Assembly (NCBI GenBank): GCA_009741485.1
Contig: CM019216.1
Span: forward strand, 28,785,741 to 28,849,740
From: Malurus cyaneus samueli
Taxonomy: Eukaryota > Chordata > Aves > Passeriformes > Maluridae
DNA length: 64,000 bases
Direction of reading: 5' to 3'
Under the pieces are notes generated by a model. That model saw only the letters and a list, made by a program, of their open reading frames with translations, was not told where the DNA came from and did not search any database. Below, one piece after another: positions 44,601 through 56,600 of the stretch. Position 1 is the stretch's first letter, and each line of letters opens with the position of its first letter. The translations under genes were made by a program, and so were the position numbers.

Positions 44601-47600
44601 TTGAGATGTTTCCTTCAAGCTCGACAGTTCATAGATATTGATGAAGATGTACTCATGGATACGGCTAAATGGATTGTCCGTCATCAGAAATTAAATGGAG
44701 AGTTCCAGGAGCCTGGGAAAGTGTTACAAAGTGATCTTCAAGGAGGCATCAATAATCCAATCACTCTCACAGCTTACATCATGTCATCCCTCCTAGGGTT
44801 CCCAGATAAACAGGTATTGAAATTCATAAAAATAATTAATAGTTACAGAAATGCTTCATAAATTGTCATAGTACCTGACAAATACTTGGTAACTTGAAGA
44901 TACAGAGGGATATTTGACCAGAGACAGAATTTGACCTCATTTTGTTAACCATCCTTTATGTATCTCAAGCAATTCAAAATTGTGTTAAGCCCTTCAGTTT
45001 TATATTTGCAATGTCTAAAGGCAGTTGCTTTTAGCAAGAATATTGTCATGACTTTTGTCTGAGAACTTGCAAAGAAATTTATGGGAGAAGCTGTTCTTAG
45101 AGATGTTAAGTTATTCCAATTGATTTCATTGAAATTACTCATTAAAAGACAGTGCCAGATCAAAACGGTCACCTTTGAAGTTCATGTCTGTGACTCTGAA
45201 AGAAATTTTTCAGTATTTCTTGGTGATTGTTTGGGGTTAGTAATTTCTCTGGTTCTGTACAAGTTTTTCTTTTACATTATCCTATTACAATATATAATTT
45301 ATTCACTGTGCATTCTTCAATATGATCTTCATTTCCAGCATGCTTATGCCATCAAGACTGCAACAAACTTTTTAGAAGATAAACTAGGAGAAGGCATTTC
45401 TGATAATTACACTTTGGCACTTGTGACATATGCATTGTCCTGGGCAAAAAGTACAAAAGCGAAGGAAGCACTGAATATGCTGACCCAGAGAGCAGAACGT
45501 CAAGGTATACTGCACAACTATCTCATTAGGTTGTATGGATGGATTTGTTAAATTTAAAAATGCTTATCATATATCTACAGCTGTATATTCAGAATTCAAA
45601 TCTGTTTTGAGCATGATACAGAGAATAAGTTAAGAAGTTTCAAGAAAGCCCTAATGAGAAGAGTCCAGAAATGAATGACAATTCACAGCAAAGCTTGCAC
45701 TTCAGTCTAAGTTAACATGTTCCTTGTAGGAGTTCTGTGATGCTGTTGAAGAACATGACTTGTCAGTCTTCTTGTTTTATTATGCACACTCATAACATCA
45801 GTCTGGTAAAGAGAGATAGATGGATGAAGTTAACTATTCCAATGTAGTTTGGAGAGATCAGGAGGATATTGGGGGGCAGTTAGTATTGGAATGAAGAGAT
45901 GAAGAGTTGAACTTTCTGTAAGGCAATACAGAGGTCTGTTGCACTCTCTCTGAGGATCTGTCATCTCAGTGTGTTCAACTTTTTTCAAGTTCAGCACATC
46001 TGAATTCTTTTTCCCAATTTGGGGAAAGAGCAGACCATATGGAGTAAAAGAAATGGAAGTTTTTGGCTCAAAATAGTAAATTTCCTCTTGAAAAGTCCAA
46101 AGGAATTAATTTTGTAGCCTAGCAACAGAGCCTCTTGAGTGTCCCTCTGTGTTTACTGAGTTAGGCCATTTGGACAATCACTTCTGGAAAGAGAAGTAAT
46201 TTTTTTGGGAAGGCTTCACTCAAGAATGAGTCTAGTGAGCAGCTGTGTTGCCTGAGGTGCCTTTTCTCATCCTGAAGAGAAAGGAGCAGTGGAATGACAA
46301 GGTGGCCTTCTCTTAAGGGCTCCTTCATGTGAGCCCTTCAGGCTGACTAGCACAGGATCAATGTAAAGTTCACAAAAATCAATGGAGGGACTATTTGGAC
46401 TCCATCTTTTTTTGTATCTAGATTCAGACCCTGCTGAGGAAGTGCTTAAGCCAGTCCTTTATGGAACACAGGCCTTATCTGTAACACAATTTCATAGATC
46501 CTTGCTAGATCCCATGTGTAAGCATTAATGAAGAGGTTTTCCCTAAGACTTTCCCAGAAATCCAAAGACTTCAGTCTGTGGATCTGAAGTTATCATTGGT
46601 TCTTTTTACAGGAGAATTTATTTTCTGGGTAACACCTGCTTCTGAAATTTCTGACTCATGGCAGCCACGGTCCATTGATATTGAACTTGCAGCATATGCT
46701 CTGCTTTCTCATTTTCATCAAGACAGAATAGCTGAGGGAATCCCTATTATGAAGTGGTTGAGTCATCAAAGAAACCACCTTGGGGGATTTTCATCTACTC
46801 AGGTAATACCTTGTCTTAAGGGATTTTGCTATACTTTCTAAACAATCAGTGTGTGTTTAAAAGTAGATACAAAAAAGGACTTTTTTTACATATTAATGAC
46901 AGAGTTTTGCTTTGCTGTAACAGCCTTGGTTATGTACAGGCTTGCATTATTGGCGTCTTACACCTGGACTGCCAGATATAGTATTTTTGGCAAGTTTAAT
47001 AAAAAGGAGAATTAGAGGGAGACCTTCTATATGTAACGTATTAATAATAAAACAAAAAGAAATAGTGATGCCCATGGAAAAGTAATTAAACCTATTTTCC
47101 AAATAAGTATGATGAATATCTATGCTTACTTTCTTGCCAAGGAGAGAAACCTCTTTTTATTCTTACCATGTGCTGGTCCTCAGACTCCTGAAAGACCATT
47201 AACTCAGCCTTTAACTAAGGGGAGTAGGTTTTACAGCCTAACCTAATGCCTTTGTTGGCAGTTGGTCTTAACTTAATGTACTTTGTCCTCTTTATTGCAT
47301 AGATTTTTGATGTGCCATTAAATTTGGAAGGTCTTCACTATCTCCAGGAGGTTTTTGTGGTATTGAAGCTGCATCTTGTAAGCTGTGCTGGCATCCAAAA
47401 AAAAATAGATAGTACTTTGGATTGCACTGGTTTAAACTAGCTTTTAAATTAACAACAAATGCTGGTCACATTTCATCATGCTGCTTGGTACAAGACTATC
47501 CTTCATTATTTTCAGATGTTGGTTGTTATTAATCTGAGAGAAATTAGTTATAAGTAGAAGGCAATTTAATAATCAGCCTGGTTCCCCTGAGGTATTAGAG

Positions 47601-50600
47601 CTTTCCCAATGTGTTAATTCTTGCTTATTACTTGGAGAGGTTGATTGAAGCACCAAATGAGTTCAAAAAGGTTTCCTCTATTCTCCAGAAACCTTTTTCA
47701 CTTGAAAGTTTCAAAAATCTAGCAACATGCCATTTATCCTTGAGGGTGAAATTAAGAAATTTATTTAATCCTTTTGTTCTTCCGTAGTCTAAACTGTTTT
47801 GATTTCAAAATTACTCCAATGTCTCGCTAGATGCCTTTTTTAATTTGTAGAAATAACTCCATAGTTTTTGTTAACTTCTAGGATTGCATTAAAAAGTAAT
47901 GTTTGGAGTGTTTCTTTCCGTGAGTTTCTTACATAAGAAACTTAATACATTGTTGAACAATAAGGAGGAAAGTAATCAATTGCATGTGTGATACTTTATA
48001 AGTCAGGGTGTAGTAATTTACTACAGTCTGTGCACGAGATACAGCTTACTATTTAAAATTACTTACTATTAGCAATTTGCAATTGCTAATGAGCTGGTCC
48101 TGCTGGATTTTAAGAAATCAGTGAAGTAGGGCATCTCAGACAAGGATGTGGCATGGGAAGGAGAGTGGGGTTTTTATCATTTAGAGAGAATTGTCAGCAC
48201 GTGCTGGCTCCTTAAGGTATGGCACAGTCCCCATGTTGTAGTGAATGCATTCCTGTTACCTTAGAATTTTGTTACTAGAAGTGGCCTAATAATAAGTATC
48301 TGTATGCCAAGCCTGAAAGGCCAGTTTCTTCACTCTGACTGCTTAAAAATAGGTGCAAAATGAACTGCATGAACAGCAAAAATCCCTGAGAAGATTAGAG
48401 ACATATATTTGATTATTGTGTTTTTTCCCAGAAAACAGTGAATGTTAAAATCCTCATTCACTAAACTGTGCAGGACCAAATGTTCAAAAACTGCCTCTTG
48501 TGTTCAAAACCTGGAGAGATAAGCCTTCTTATGTTGGTGATCAAGGCACCCTGAATAGCTCTTGTGCAGTACTAAATATTTAATGCATAATCACTACATA
48601 AATCTAAAAAGTAGATGTATCGTTACTGTCTTCTGTGTCTTTTTCTCTAAGGTTGGTGTGGTTGTAATTCTGACTGTTGTGTCTCAGCTTGTCACGTGTT
48701 CCAGGTACCTTGCACAAGAAGAAAACTTTGTAGCTGGCTGCCACCTAATTTTCCATTTCCACAGTCGCTAACTTACTGAACTGTGTTGCTATCTCTCTTC
48801 CGTGCTGGAACCTTCATGCCAGGGGAATACAGAGATGTGGAGATGGCTGCATGAAGCCATCCACAAATGGGATAATAATTCTCCAGCATAATCCACAAAT
48901 GGGTCGATGCAGGGACTCTGAGCTCCCCAAGGCATGGCCTGTGTGCTGCACTGGCTTCTTCTTTTTGATACTGAAGGGTTTGTTTCTCTCAACAGGACAC
49001 AGTGGTAGCTCTACATGCCTTGAGTCTGTTTGCAGCTCTCACTGCTGCAAGCAAAACAGAAATGGATATAACAGTGACAGGCCCTTCTTTGGAAATGCCA
49101 GAAACATTCTCAGTTAATACTGGAAACCGCTTCCTGCTTCAGACCAAGGAGGTACTGTAAAAAGTGAGGAATGCTTTTGTAAAGTCTGCTGGCTGAAAGT
49201 ACTTTGAAAATACTGGTTTACTCCTCTTTCTTTCAGATTGCCCCTGCACCGCAAATGACAGTTACAGTGACAGCGGATGGAATGGGATTTGCTGTCTTTC
49301 AGGTAGGCAGTGCAGGCATTCTGATAGGTATTCTTGTTTAAGATGTACTTCCTGTAAGGAAGGTATGTTTTGGAAGCTTTATAAAACAAAATATTCTTCC
49401 AAGATTTCTTAAATCAGTAGCAAAGCACTTCACTAATTGAGGAATGCTGTGAATGGAATATTCATGTGATTGTTTCTGACCAATGGCCTGGCCTTTTAGG
49501 TACTGCTGGATGACTGACAGTTTTGGGGCACTTCCATGGGCCAGAGCTGTATCAAAGAAGCCCTGTCCTCCTGTGGAAATGCAATGTCTGTTTGCAAGAC
49601 AAAGGACTGCAGTGGTACACTGGCAGGCGCAAAGTTCAGAGCGGTACCTGTGGTAAACCATAACAAGGCACCCATCAGTACAGAACAAGATTATACTGCT
49701 GGCTATAAGAGTTATTTTCCTTTTATTAAGGTAGAATGTAAAAAACCCTAAAAATAAGAGATTGTTACAGCCAGGTTTTTCAGCAATTTTACAGTGTTCT
49801 GAAACAGCATGAAAAACAAGAGTCAAGGGATTCTGCAAACTGCAAACAGTAACAGACACTTAGCATCAACCGAAAGTGTGGGTGTGGCAGTGATTGGAAG
49901 GAGAAATACCACATCAGAAGAAAACAGTGTTGGATTTAACTTGATATGGCCAGCAGTGGATCTCAGATCTCTCGTGCCCTCTCCATAATTGGTTGCAGCC
50001 AGACAGGTGAAAGAAAAGACCTTTGAAAAGCTACTAATAATGCAGAAATACTGGTCGCTGAGCTTTAGAGACTAATTTTATTGGAAGCATAAACTTGCTC
50101 ACTGTGTTGCAAAATCAGAGTTCCTGCTGGACTCCTAGTCATACTTGAGAAAACTGATCTAAGGCCACCTTTAATTGTCTTTACGTTTTATGTCAGGTCA
50201 GATTCTGTCTCAAGTTCTATCCAGTCTGTCCTTCACTTAAGTGTTCTTATGCATCTGGGAAACAAAAAAAGCCAAGAGATGGTTGGTAAATATGCTTTGG
50301 GATAAAAGATCTTTTCAAAGAAGTCTTCACAGCTGCCTATCAGCAGTGAACAGTAGCTGGAGATACACCTCATTCATTCAGCCCCAGTTTGCAAAACACA
50401 CAATGCCGTAAATCAAAACCCATGTTTATTGATTCCCAGAAGTACAAACAAAGTCTACCGCAAAGTTCAAAAGTTTCAGAGGATAATTTAGATTCAGGCT
50501 TGCAGGCTAAGATAGGAATGAACACTTCAGCATTCACACATCTGTGGTTTCGGTGTGTGTGTGTGGAATGTAACGAAACGGGGCTCCAGAACAGTTAAGA

Positions 50601-53600
50601 CTACTTAACCTTAATCATTGTTGAGAAATACTCCGTGATACTAAATCAGCTAATTTGTCAGGCAAGGTGATCAAAAACTTTTGGGCAAATTGTTTCTTAC
50701 TGGAGAGCATTGATTTGTTGAAATGAATACCTTTTGTGGAAACACATTGGTTCCAGTTATGTTATTTACAGCAGGAAAATTTAGCATTCAAACCAGCATG
50801 TCCGGTGAAGACTGGACAGAAGTCTTTCACCCAGAACAGCCAGTTGACTGTGGTGGGAGCATTTCCTGGGGGTGTATAGCACCATGGTTTAAGTACGTGG
50901 TTTGTTGCATGAATATGGAAATGCGTTCACAAAGAACTGCTGTTCAGGAACCAAGGCCAGCTTACCTTGTTAATTTAGGTCACTGTGCTGTTGCCTCCCT
51001 TCCTGAAGCTTTGAGTCAGAGATGCCGTGACTTGATTCAAAATATTGCACTTAACTCCCTGGAGAAGTTCCTCCAAAACCTTGTCTTTGATGAGATCAGT
51101 TCTTTCCTTCTGCTTCCTTTGGCAGGTCTGGTATCCTGAAAGAAACAGCAGTGAGGACATTTGAATGAGATTTCTGTTTTTTCCCAGACACAGGATAGGT
51201 CAGGATCAGACTTAATAAATCAGATAGTGTATGACATTACAATCACATTTCTTCAGCTGGATTTCATTGTCTTGGGCCCGCTAGAGTACAGTGGTAAGAA
51301 TCACTGTTCTGGGATTTGACTTTCTGGCCAAATGTAACATGTTAAAACAGTAATTCATTTAAAACAAGATTAAACCCGTTAGCGGAAACGTCTGCTTTCC
51401 CAACAGAATGGATTCTTAGGAAAAAACCTTTTTTTAAAATTTTAGTGAAATCTGTCTTTGTGTGCAAGTTGGCAGTGCATTCATGCCTGAGTGTTTAAGA
51501 TCTCATAAAATGTGTTTATTTTGGGTATTAAGATTGCAAAGGCAGGCATTTTACTACAGCTTTGGGGTCCTGTTGTCAACAAAGATTCCTAACTCATCTC
51601 TCCGTTATGTGGGTATATACCATGGATGACCTGAGACACTGACTGTAAGAGGAGAGAGGATGGGTGTTAGGGTATTAGGGAAGATGCTCTAGGGAAAGGA
51701 GTCAAAGAAGAAATCTTCCCTGCGTGGCCTACTGAAAGTCTTGAAAGAAACACCTCTCTGCTGTCTAGAGCCACTGTGAACTGGTCTTGACACGTGACTC
51801 AAATAATTGACATGGCCCATGCCTTCTTGGGAGGAAGCACAATTCTGCTGAAATCCAGAACGAGCAACAAGGGGAGGGTGGGCAGGATCCAGCAAGGGCA
51901 GGTATGGGCAAAGTGGATAGGTGAACAAGATCTCCTCAATCTCCTGATCATATATAGAGAGGGCGAGTGAGGAAAAAAAACCTCAGAATCCCCTGTTACT
52001 CATTATTGGAAAAAATACACTGAGTGTATTTTCACTAGACTCAGGCGAAGGACTGAACTTATTTAGTGTAATGGTACTGAAAGAGGTACATGATGAAATG
52101 CACACATATTTCTCCATTACAGTTTGAATGGATGTTAAGTACTCAAAAAGGGACAGAAAAAATTTGAGGTGATTTCATTGAATCCGTGTCCTCAGTCAAG
52201 CTCATTTGTGCTGCTAGTTGAAGAAGGAAAAGGATAGGCATTGATTAGGGCATTATAAATGTGCCATATTTTTAGAAGCATAGTGCAGTTGATACTGTCA
52301 GCTACTATTATAAGCACCTCTCTAAAAGCTAGCACAACACTAGCTTTTAGTTTTGTCCCCGTGGGCCCCTCACCAGAACTGGTTGCAGTATTCACAAGAC
52401 TGGACCAGTTCTGCCTTTAGCTTTGACAGTTGCCTTTTGGAAGTTAAGAAATGCAGTTGCTCATTTTGTTAATTTAATTTGAGTTTCTATATAATAGCCT
52501 TCAGTCCCCAAAGCGAGTGTGTAAAGAAGGCTTTAATTAAACTCTGTGTTGTGAAAACATTTTCCTTCCATGTCACGTGAAACAGGGAAAAGAAACAGCA
52601 ATAACTTACTCCATGTAAATACTAGCTGATTGACCTGCTCAATATGTGGTTTCAGAACATCCTACCTTGGCATTAAATTCCCATTCATTAGCTTTTTCTG
52701 GCAAAAGTTAAAACAGCTTTGTTTCTATGATGACAGTTTGTTGAGGCACTGCCAGGTTGTCTTCATCAGACCTTTTGTGTGCCTTTAACTGGCAGGCTTT
52801 CTAGATTGGTTTCATCCTTGGTGCAGCCTTGTCCTGTGGAGCAGTTGTACATAATAAATGTTCAGAATTGCACATGGCTGTCCTGAGTGCCTGTACAGAA
52901 CTGGCACTGCATGCTAAATTCAGCAGTGTTGGGCAGGGCAGTGGGAATTATGTGTAGAGATTGAAAGAAAGAGCATAATTTTTGTATCAAGAAGTGAAAA
53001 ACTTCAAAAAGCAAAAATTAGAAATGAAAAGACTCCTCTGTTTGCACAGACCTGCTAGCCTATAACTGGCTTCCTAACTTTTAACTTGGACAAGCCCGTC
53101 ACACCTTTAATTTTGGACTGACAGTTTTCCATTTGCTGCCTGAAACCATTGTAGAAGGACTGTGATTTTTCAGAAGCACTCTTCCTTCTCATTTCTTTAG
53201 CCAAACAAAATGCATGTGGGATCTTGCAGGAGGAGTTATCTTAGCCACTTTCTGCTAATTTTTCAGCCAAAATCAAAGAAGAACCCCCCTGCTTTGTTTT
53301 TATCTGTGTGGCTGGGGGAAAAGATAATGATTGTTGTCATAATAATCTGGTGAAGTTCCCACTGGCTTCAGTGGGAAAAGGGGAAATATAACACCCATTT
53401 TTAAAGCAGGGAAAAAAGTAAAACTTGTGAAACTGCAGGCCTGTCAGTCTTGCTTTGGTGCCTGGCGAGATCATGGAATAGATCCCCCTGGAAACTGTGC
53501 TAAGGCACACAAAATCAGGAGGTGACTGGTGACAGCTAACACAACTTCACTTAGGGCCAGCTGAGCTTGACACATTTTTATGTCTTCTATAACAAGGTTA

Positions 53601-56600
53601 CAGCATTGGCAGATGAGGGAAGAGCAACAGCTGTCGTCTGCTTGGACTTGTGCAAAGCATTTAACACTGTCCTGCATATCCTTGTCTCTAAACACAGATT
53701 TGACAGATGGACCACTCAGTGGATAAGGAAATGGCTGGATAGCCACACTCTGAGAGTTGTCATCAATGGCAAGCATGAGGTGGTATCTCACTAGTATGCC
53801 CGTGGTATCTCACTAGTATGCCCTCTTGCCCTTCACCAGTTTGCAACACAGGGCTTTCCCAATCCACAGGTCATTTCTCTGTGTGCCCTCTTTCTGGCTT
53901 GGTAGATATTTTCTTGATAGGTTTTTTTCCTTCCACAGTTGCATAACTTAAAAAGAATTTTTTTAAACATTTAAAACCATACCTTCTTGCAGCAAGTAGT
54001 TCTGCAGCTAATGATGTATGGCATGAAGAAGCACTGTCTCTTTCTCCTCTTGAGTTTGTTCCCCTAGTTCTTGCATTTGAAGAGAAGGCATAAGAAGAAA
54101 AGGCATAAAAACTGAATTGGGTCAGGACAAAGCTCAGTACAGCCCAGTGTTGTTTTCCATAACAGCCAGAGGCAGATACTCAATAGAGAGTATAATAAGA
54201 TAAATATATGTAATATATTACCTTACTGTCTTCCACCTCCTACCATGTATTCAAAACCTTCAGCTGGACATAGTTGCTGTGGTCTTAGAAAATTCTGGTT
54301 CCAATAAGTTGTTTATTTTGCCCTTGTTTACTTGTACAGTTTAGTATCTGTAGCATCTTGTGGGACAGAATTTCACAATTGAAACTTCAATTGCATGAAA
54401 AAGTGCTTTGTTGTTAATCTTTCCCCTGCAAGTTGTCATTCTGTATACTTTTACTATGTCCTTCCTCCAGCTTAACTGTTTGTGGCTGAATTGCCATTTA
54501 TTTTACCATTTCCTTTTATATATGAACATTCTTTCCACCCTCTATTCCTTGGCAGCTTCCATTGTATTAATACTTTTGGCTAGCAGTCTTCCTAACCAGT
54601 TATGTGCTCGTGTAACATCCAGGTAGCTTATACTGGGCAAAGCTCCGTTACCCACATTTTCTTGTTTGCTTGAGGTTGCTGGTGAGTTTATAGCAGGACC
54701 CTGTTCTCCAGTGTGTTACATTTGCTCATTGAAGCACTAATTTGGCTCTTTATTATAATTTTGACTGTGTTTTCTGGTACGGATACTGAGCGTACTTGAT
54801 AATGCACAGTTTTCTAGATCCCTAGTACTGTTTTAAAAATTGCTGACACATTTGTCATGCTCCATTCTGGAACTAAGGTAGTTTCGAAGAAAATTTGCAG
54901 GTAATGATTTTGCTGTTTCTTTACCTCATCAGGTTCAATTTCGTAGGCAGTAGAGGCTGGTTTTTTAACTGTAATATTCTGTCATGGTTGGTAACATGAG
55001 AGAGCTGATGACTGGTTGCTCAATCCCAGCTCAATCCCAGTTTGTCTGCTTTGACCATCAGACTTGGTAGTTGTACAGGATATAGAGATCTCCTTTAAGG
55101 ATTTCTGGTTTTGTCACTCTTTTACCATTGTTCAAAACTTATTATTCATGTCTGCAGTGCAGAATAAATAAGCTTATTTTATATTAATGTGATGGTCCTG
55201 TACTGGACATACTGTCATATTTCCTTCCTTGTCTTGCTTAGCAGAGCTTGGCAGTTGGCTGAGCAGAAATGGTAAGAGCTCTGTCCTTTAGATAGACCAA
55301 ATCTGTAGTTTTGTATTTGCACAGATTAATCAGATGATGAAACTTTAACTGCAAGAGTTCAAGTTTGAAACTGTTCTGAGTTTGGAGTAACGTGCTATTC
55401 TTCATCTGGTTTGAGTGTATGAATACAGTGACACAAAGAATGAAGATACATTCTGGACATATGCTGTGTATTTGCTCTTGCTCTGCTTTTGTATGGAGCC
55501 TGTCTCTTTTAACCCAGTTTTATTCATTGTTTTTTACACTGCCAGGAAGGAACTAATTATAAACCTGCAGACAGCTACTAGGGAGAAAACTGTTGGTTGT
55601 CCGAGATCTCCCTTGCATTTGCCTCAGTTGTGTCCTGCTAATTCATTGGTTCTGTGGCATTATGAAGCATTCAGAAAGGATATTTCTTTCAGAGCATTCC
55701 TGTGGAACTCATATGCAGCTGTCAGATTTGAGCCCATGCATGTTTTCTCGTGTGAACACTCCTCTACTGTTATACTGTTAGAAATTTACTGTATTAACCA
55801 CACCGATTTGCTTTACGTGTCACCTGATGCCTGTACTTGCAATTCACAGCTCAATGTTATGTACAACACAAAACACACCCATGAGAGGCTCAGATCTGTC
55901 CAAAACCAAGAAGCCTTTGACTTGAATGTTGATGTAAAGGATGATAAAGATGATAAAAACCATTTGACTTTGAATGTGTGCACAAGGTACGTAAATGAAT
56001 TGAAGCATCTCATATGCCTCTTTATATATACAGCTTTTAGATTACTTTAAATAAACAAAATTATCCATTTGTATGAGTTTATTAATGTATGAGATGTAAA
56101 TGTATAAAGAGAACAAAAATTATTTTGCACAAATGGTAGTAGTTAAACTAAGAAACAATTCATAAGTCAATTTTTGCTTGCCAGGTGATTTTATTTTACT
56201 GGTATTCATGAAGGTGAGGGTACCCTAAATATTAGAGGTATGTGGAAGAGTTTGTATGAAATAAAAGAAAAAAATTCAAATGTTTCTTGGGTGCAAGTGC
56301 TTTTGACCTATAGGAAGGAGTGTGGACAGGCTTGAAAGTGGAACCAGTATCTTCCACATTCTAACTTGCAGTAACAAACTCTCACAAGTGCCTATTAGTC
56401 TTACTTTTCATGAAAAGAATCCTTTGCTTTTGACTTAGAAGAATAGATACTTTTTTTTTATAAAGAAAGAAGGAAGTTCTGAAGTGCTGAAAACGCTGTG
56501 AAGTAATCATTTTTGGTCATCTCTATTAATAAACTTGACTCAGAGCAATTTTGCCAGGAGTCAAAATCCACATTTACATAATGATAAATTCATATTGGTT

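Larger units (their letters stand above)
49303..55849. other. CD109 intron, 6.5 kb
   Basis: Holds a CR1 reverse-transcriptase fragment (53395-53795), a perfect short hairpin (53356-53377), a 22-base tandem duplication (53780-53823) and one exon-like open segment (51188-51293). A 138-codon ORF at 50723-51139 has no recognised homology. The last 430 bases before the next exon are open in that exon's frame. Confidence 0.85.

Noticed and set aside
45081..45551. 156-codon plus-strand ORF
   Set aside because: Intron read-through into the CD109 exon at 45339-45504; the upstream part has no homology.
49338..49859. 173-codon minus-strand ORF
   Set aside because: No recognisable domain, no splice support, lies in an AT-rich CD109 intron. 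A chance ORF of this size is expected in 64 kb.
50723..51139. 138-codon plus-strand ORF next to the candidate poison exon
   Set aside because: No known domain, and its frame does not connect to flanking CD109 exons.
55415..56050. 211-codon plus-strand ORF, the longest in the window
   Set aside because: It is intron sequence that happens to be open in the frame of the CD109 exon at 55850-55986. Only that exon part is conserved, and the exon has a clear acceptor and donor.
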